Shown: piece by piece, positions 6,717-8,962 of the stretch | Numbering within the stretch: position 1 is the stretch's first letter | Layout of the letters: each line of letters opens with the position of its first letter | Source: Geodermatophilaceae bacterium | GTDB lineage: Bacteria; Actinomycetota; Actinomycetes; Mycobacteriales; Geodermatophilaceae | Direction of reading: 5' to 3' | Length of the DNA stretch: 8,962 nt | Assembly (NCBI GenBank): GCA_013814015.1 | Contig: JACCQS010000332.1 | Location: forward strand, 1-8,962 | Made by a program: the position numbers and the translations under genes | The notes under the pieces: model-generated | Database searches by the model: none | Told to the model about the DNA's origin: nothing | Seen by the model: the letters and a program-made list of their open reading frames with translations, nothing else

Positions 6717-7639
6717 TCGGGACAGGCATGCTCCTCGCCGCAGGTGAGGTGTCCGTGCAGGCTGCCGCCGTCGGCGACACGTTCAAGGACGCCGTTGCCG
6801 ACGGCCCGCTGCTGGTCGCGATGGGTGTCAGCCTGCTCGTCGGGGCCATTAGCTTCTTCTCCCCCTGCGTGCTCCCGCTGGTGCCCGGTTACCTGTCCTA
6901 CGTCGCCGGACTGGCCGGAACCCGCGAAGTCCCCGAAGCAGACGACGCCCCGTTGGCGGTTTCGACGGAAACCGCCAGGATCGGCGGGGCTGAGGGTCCC
7001 CTGCCGGCGGCGGCGGGGGTAGGGGCGAGCACCGCCGTACGGCCGGCTCCGCCGCGAGGACGGATGATTGCCGGTGCGCTGCTGTTCGTCCTCGGGTTCA
7101 CGGTGGTATTCACCAGTTTCGGCGCGGCCTTCGGTGGCCTGGGCCGAGTGCTGCTCGAACACCAGCGGGTGATCACGATCGTGCTCGGTGCGGTGACCGT
7201 CGTGCTGGGCCTAGCCTTTCTGGGTTTGATTCCGTTGTTGTCCCGGCAATGGCGGTTTTCCCGGCTACCGCGGGCGGGCTTGGCCGGCGCGCCGTTGCTC
7301 GGAGTCGTCTTCGGTCTCGGCTGGACCCCGTGCCTGGGCCCGACGTTGGGTGCGATCAACAGCCTGGCCTTCACCGAAGCCTCGGCCGGTCGCGGCGCCT
7401 TGCTCGGGTTCACCTACTGCGTGGGGCTGGGCGTCCCGTTCGTGCTGACCGCCCTGGGCGCCGGTCGAGCGCTGCGCGTCAGTGACTTCGCCCGCCGGCA
7501 CGCCGGCACCGTGATGAAGGTCGGCGGCGCCTTCCTGGTCCTGATCGGCGTCCTGCTGATCACTGGCGCGTGGGACTTGGCGATGAACTGGCTGCGCGCC
7601 TGGTTGGCCAACACCGGGCTGGACGGATCGGTCCTGTGA
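6713..7639 (+). CDS. ccdA: Cytochrome c biogenesis protein CcdA (transmembrane thiol-disulfide transporter)
   Basis: This 308-residue membrane protein belongs to the CcdA/DsbD-beta family, which moves reducing equivalents from cytoplasmic thioredoxin to extracytoplasmic thiol proteins. Six hydrophobic segments are visible, at about 33-58, 119-147, 153-176, 187-218, 225-250 and 262-290. Two hallmark motifs carry the redox cysteines: FFSPCVLPLVPGYLSY with Cys52 and GWTPCLGPTLG with Cys207. The loop between the first two segments is unusually long (about residues 70-117), rich in Ala, Gly and Pro, and its DNA contains a strong hairpin. ATG 6713 overlaps the preceding stop (ATGA); ATG 6728 is an alternative. 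The gene ends as GTGA overlapping resB, consistent with coupled expression. Confidence 0.93.
   Translation: MIGTGMLLAAGEVSVQAAAVGDTFKDAVADGPLLVAMGVSLLVGAISFFSPCVLPLVPGYLSYVAGLAGTREVPEADDAPLAVSTETARIGGAEGPLPAAAGVGASTAVRPAPPRGRMIAGALLFVLGFTVVFTSFGAAFGGLGRVLLEHQRVITIVLGAVTVVLGLAFLGLIPLLSRQWRFSRLPRAGLAGAPLLGVVFGLGWTPCLGPTLGAINSLAFTEASAGRGALLGFTYCVGLGVPFVLTALGAGRALRVSDFARRHAGTVMKVGGAFLVLIGVLLITGAWDLAMNWLRAWLANTGLDGSVL
6954..6977 (+). other. Perfect 10-bp hairpin within ccdA
   Basis: TGGCGGTTTC at 6954-6963 and GAAACCGCCA at 6968-6977 are perfect inverted repeats around a 4-nt loop. The hairpin lies in the coding sequence for the long variable loop of CcdA. No U-run follows, so it is not a normal intrinsic terminator. 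It may be chance, a relic of an inserted sequence, or a structure that slows translation or decay; I cannot tell which. Confidence 0.5.
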
Positions 7640-8962
7640 GCACGACGCGTTCATCCTCACTGTCAGACGTGCCCTACCTCGCTCTGCAGGGCACCACGGA
7701 GGGTGAGAGGCGCCCTACCTCACGGCCGGGCCGACCACCGATGCGCCTGCGGCTGGTCCGGGGCGCGCGGGGTTGGTGGCGCTGGCTGACCAGCATGCGT
7801 ACGGCGCTGATGCTGCTCTTCCTGCTCGCCCTCGCGGCCGTACCGGGATCCCTGCTGCCCCAGCGGCCGCTGTCCCAGACCGCGGTCGCGCAGTACTTCG
7901 CCGACCATCCAACGCTGGCTCCGGTCCTGGACCGGCTCGGGCTCTTCGACGTGTTTGCCGCACCCTGGTTCGCGGCTATCTACCTGCTGCTGTTCATCTC
8001 CTTGATCGGGTGCCTCGTGCCGCGTACGTGGGGACACATCCGAGCCATCCGCTCCGAGCCACCAAAAGCCCCCAGCCGCCTGTCGCGGCTCCCGCGGCAT
8101 GCCCAGCTGGCCACCGATCTCAGCGACGAGCGCGCACTCGATGTCGCCGAGGAGGAGCTGCGGGTCGCTCGCTACCGGGTCCTGCGAAGGGACGGGGCGC
8201 TGTCGGCGGAGAAGGGGTTGCTCAAGGAGAGCGGCAACATCGTGTTCCACCTCTCCCTGCTCGCCCTGCTGATCAGCCTGGCCGTCGGGAAGCTCTGGGG
8301 GTACGAGGGGAGCGTGCTGGTCCAGGAGGGACAGGGGTTCTGCAACACCTTCCAGCAGTACGACACCTACTCCGCTGGCCCGCTGATCGATGGTGCAGAC
8401 CTGAGCCCGCTGTGTGTGAACCTGGAGGACTTCCAGGCGCGGTACGAGCCCAACCTCACGCCGGCCAGCTTCACCGGTGACATCACCTACAGCCGGACGC
8501 TGGATGGTCCGGACGAGCAGGCCACGATCGGTATCAACTCACCGCTGCGGGTGGACGGCACCCGGCTCTATCTCACCGGGCGTGGGTTCGCCCCGATCTT
8601 CTCGGTCACCCTGCCCGACGGTACGGAGCTGGCCGAGCTGTCTGCTCCATTTCTACCGCCCGACGCGAGCACCATGATTTCCAACGGCGTGCTGAAACTG
8701 CCCGACCTCGGTCCAGATCGCGACCAGCTTGCTGTGGAAGGGGTATTCCTTCCCACCGCGGTCGCTGCCGGGGGAGGGCTATGGACCTCCGTCGACCCGA
8801 GACCATTGGATCCGGCGGTGGCCATCGTCGTCTACGCAGGGTCGCTGGGGCTGGACAGTGGAATCCCGCAGAACGTGTTCACACTCGATCGGGATCGCAT
8901 CGCCCGCGGACAACTCGAACGCGTCGGCTCGGCTAATCTGCGCCCGGGAGACTCCTTGGAGC
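7636..8962 (+). CDS. resB: Cytochrome c biogenesis protein ResB, 5' part (3' truncated by window edge)
   Basis: The frame starting at the GTG overlapping the ccdA stop (GTGA at 7636-7639) stays open to the last base, giving 442 codons. ResB is the system II partner of ResC/CcsA in haem delivery and thioether ligation to apocytochrome c outside the membrane. Segments are TM1 at about 56-74 after RWLTSMRTALM, TM2 at about 110-129 (PWFAAIYLLLFISLIGCLVPR), and TM3 at about 202-218 in GNIVFHLSLL, with conserved His205 followed by GKLWGYEGSVLVQEG. The large extracytoplasmic beta-rich domain follows, including INSPLRVDGTRLYLTGRGFAP. The final TM and tail are missing; the mycobacterial protein is about 530 residues. 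The first 35 residues are Ser/Arg/Pro-rich and cover a repeat-like DNA element, so ATG 7741 is an alternative start. Confidence 0.92.
   Translation, partial: MSTTRSSSLSDVPYLALQGTTEGERRPTSRPGRPPMRLRLVRGARGWWRWLTSMRTALMLLFLLALAAVPGSLLPQRPLSQTAVAQYFADHPTLAPVLDRLGLFDVFAAPWFAAIYLLLFISLIGCLVPRTWGHIRAIRSEPPKAPSRLSRLPRHAQLATDLSDERALDVAEEELRVARYRVLRRDGALSAEKGLLKESGNIVFHLSLLALLISLAVGKLWGYEGSVLVQEGQGFCNTFQQYDTYSAGPLIDGADLSPLCVNLEDFQARYEPNLTPASFTGDITYSRTLDGPDEQATIGINSPLRVDGTRLYLTGRGFAPIFSVTLPDGTELAELSAPFLPPDASTMISNGVLKLPDLGPDRDQLAVEGVFLPTAVAAGGGLWTSVDPRPLDPAVAIVVYAGSLGLDSGIPQNVFTLDRDRIARGQLERVGSANLRPGDSLE
7669..7723 (+). repeat. Possible 55-bp repeat-like element in resB 5' end
   Basis: A perfect 7-bp inverted repeat, GTGCCCT (7669-7675) with AGGGCAC (7688-7694), is followed by GTGAG (7703-7707) pairing with CTCAC (7719-7723). 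The 10-mer GCCCTACCTC occurs twice, at 7671-7680 and 7712-7721, in different codon phases, so the similarity is at the DNA level. It could be one copy of a small interspersed element inserted near the ccdA-resB junction. Only one copy is in the window, so this is tentative. Confidence 0.4.

Overview
The window is a high-GC stretch, strongly biased to G/C at third codon positions, in which every supportable gene lies on the + strand. Gene content, order and protein motifs fit an actinobacterium (Actinomycetota). The run hemA-hemC-hemD(fusion)-hemB-hemL, then a histidine phosphatase, a TlpA/ResA-like thioredoxin lipoprotein, CcdA and ResB, matches the haem/cytochrome c locus known from mycobacteria and relatives. 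I cannot fix the genus from the sequence alone.

Layout: the 3' end of hemA (1-414), hemC (411-1400), a SUMT-HemD fusion (1400-2974), hemB (2994-4013), two 86-bp tandem repeats (4010-4181), hemL (4182-5519), a histidine phosphatase family gene (5516-6148), a thioredoxin-fold lipoprotein (6150-6716), ccdA (6713-7639) and the 5' part of resB (7636-8962, running off the end). Most junctions are stop/start overlaps (ATGA, TAATG or GTGA) or, in one case, a 1-nt gap. The set therefore looks like one translationally coupled operon. The only ordinary spacer is 19 nt between hemD and hemB. I see no promoter, terminator, tRNA, CRISPR array or insertion sequence.

How the genes work together: HemA and HemL make 5-aminolevulinate from glutamyl-tRNA by the C5 route. 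HemB, HemC and HemD convert it to uroporphyrinogen III. The downstream half encodes the extracytoplasmic side of cytochrome c maturation system II: CcdA carries reducing power across the membrane, the ResA-like lipoprotein reduces apocytochrome thiols, and ResB (with a ResC/CcsA partner presumably just beyond the window) delivers and ligates haem.

Most unusual structure: the hemB-hemL junction holds two 86-bp direct repeats, about 95% identical. Each begins with GTGA and encodes a 29-residue Arg-rich peptide whose stop overlaps the next GTG start. Removing exactly 172 bp would restore a simple GTGA overlap of hemB and hemL. This is the architecture described for mycobacterial interspersed repetitive units (MIRUs), although I cannot tell whether the sequence itself is related to them. 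A second possible small repeat-like element lies in the 5' end of resB. I found no wholly new multi-gene system; the genes themselves are well-known families.
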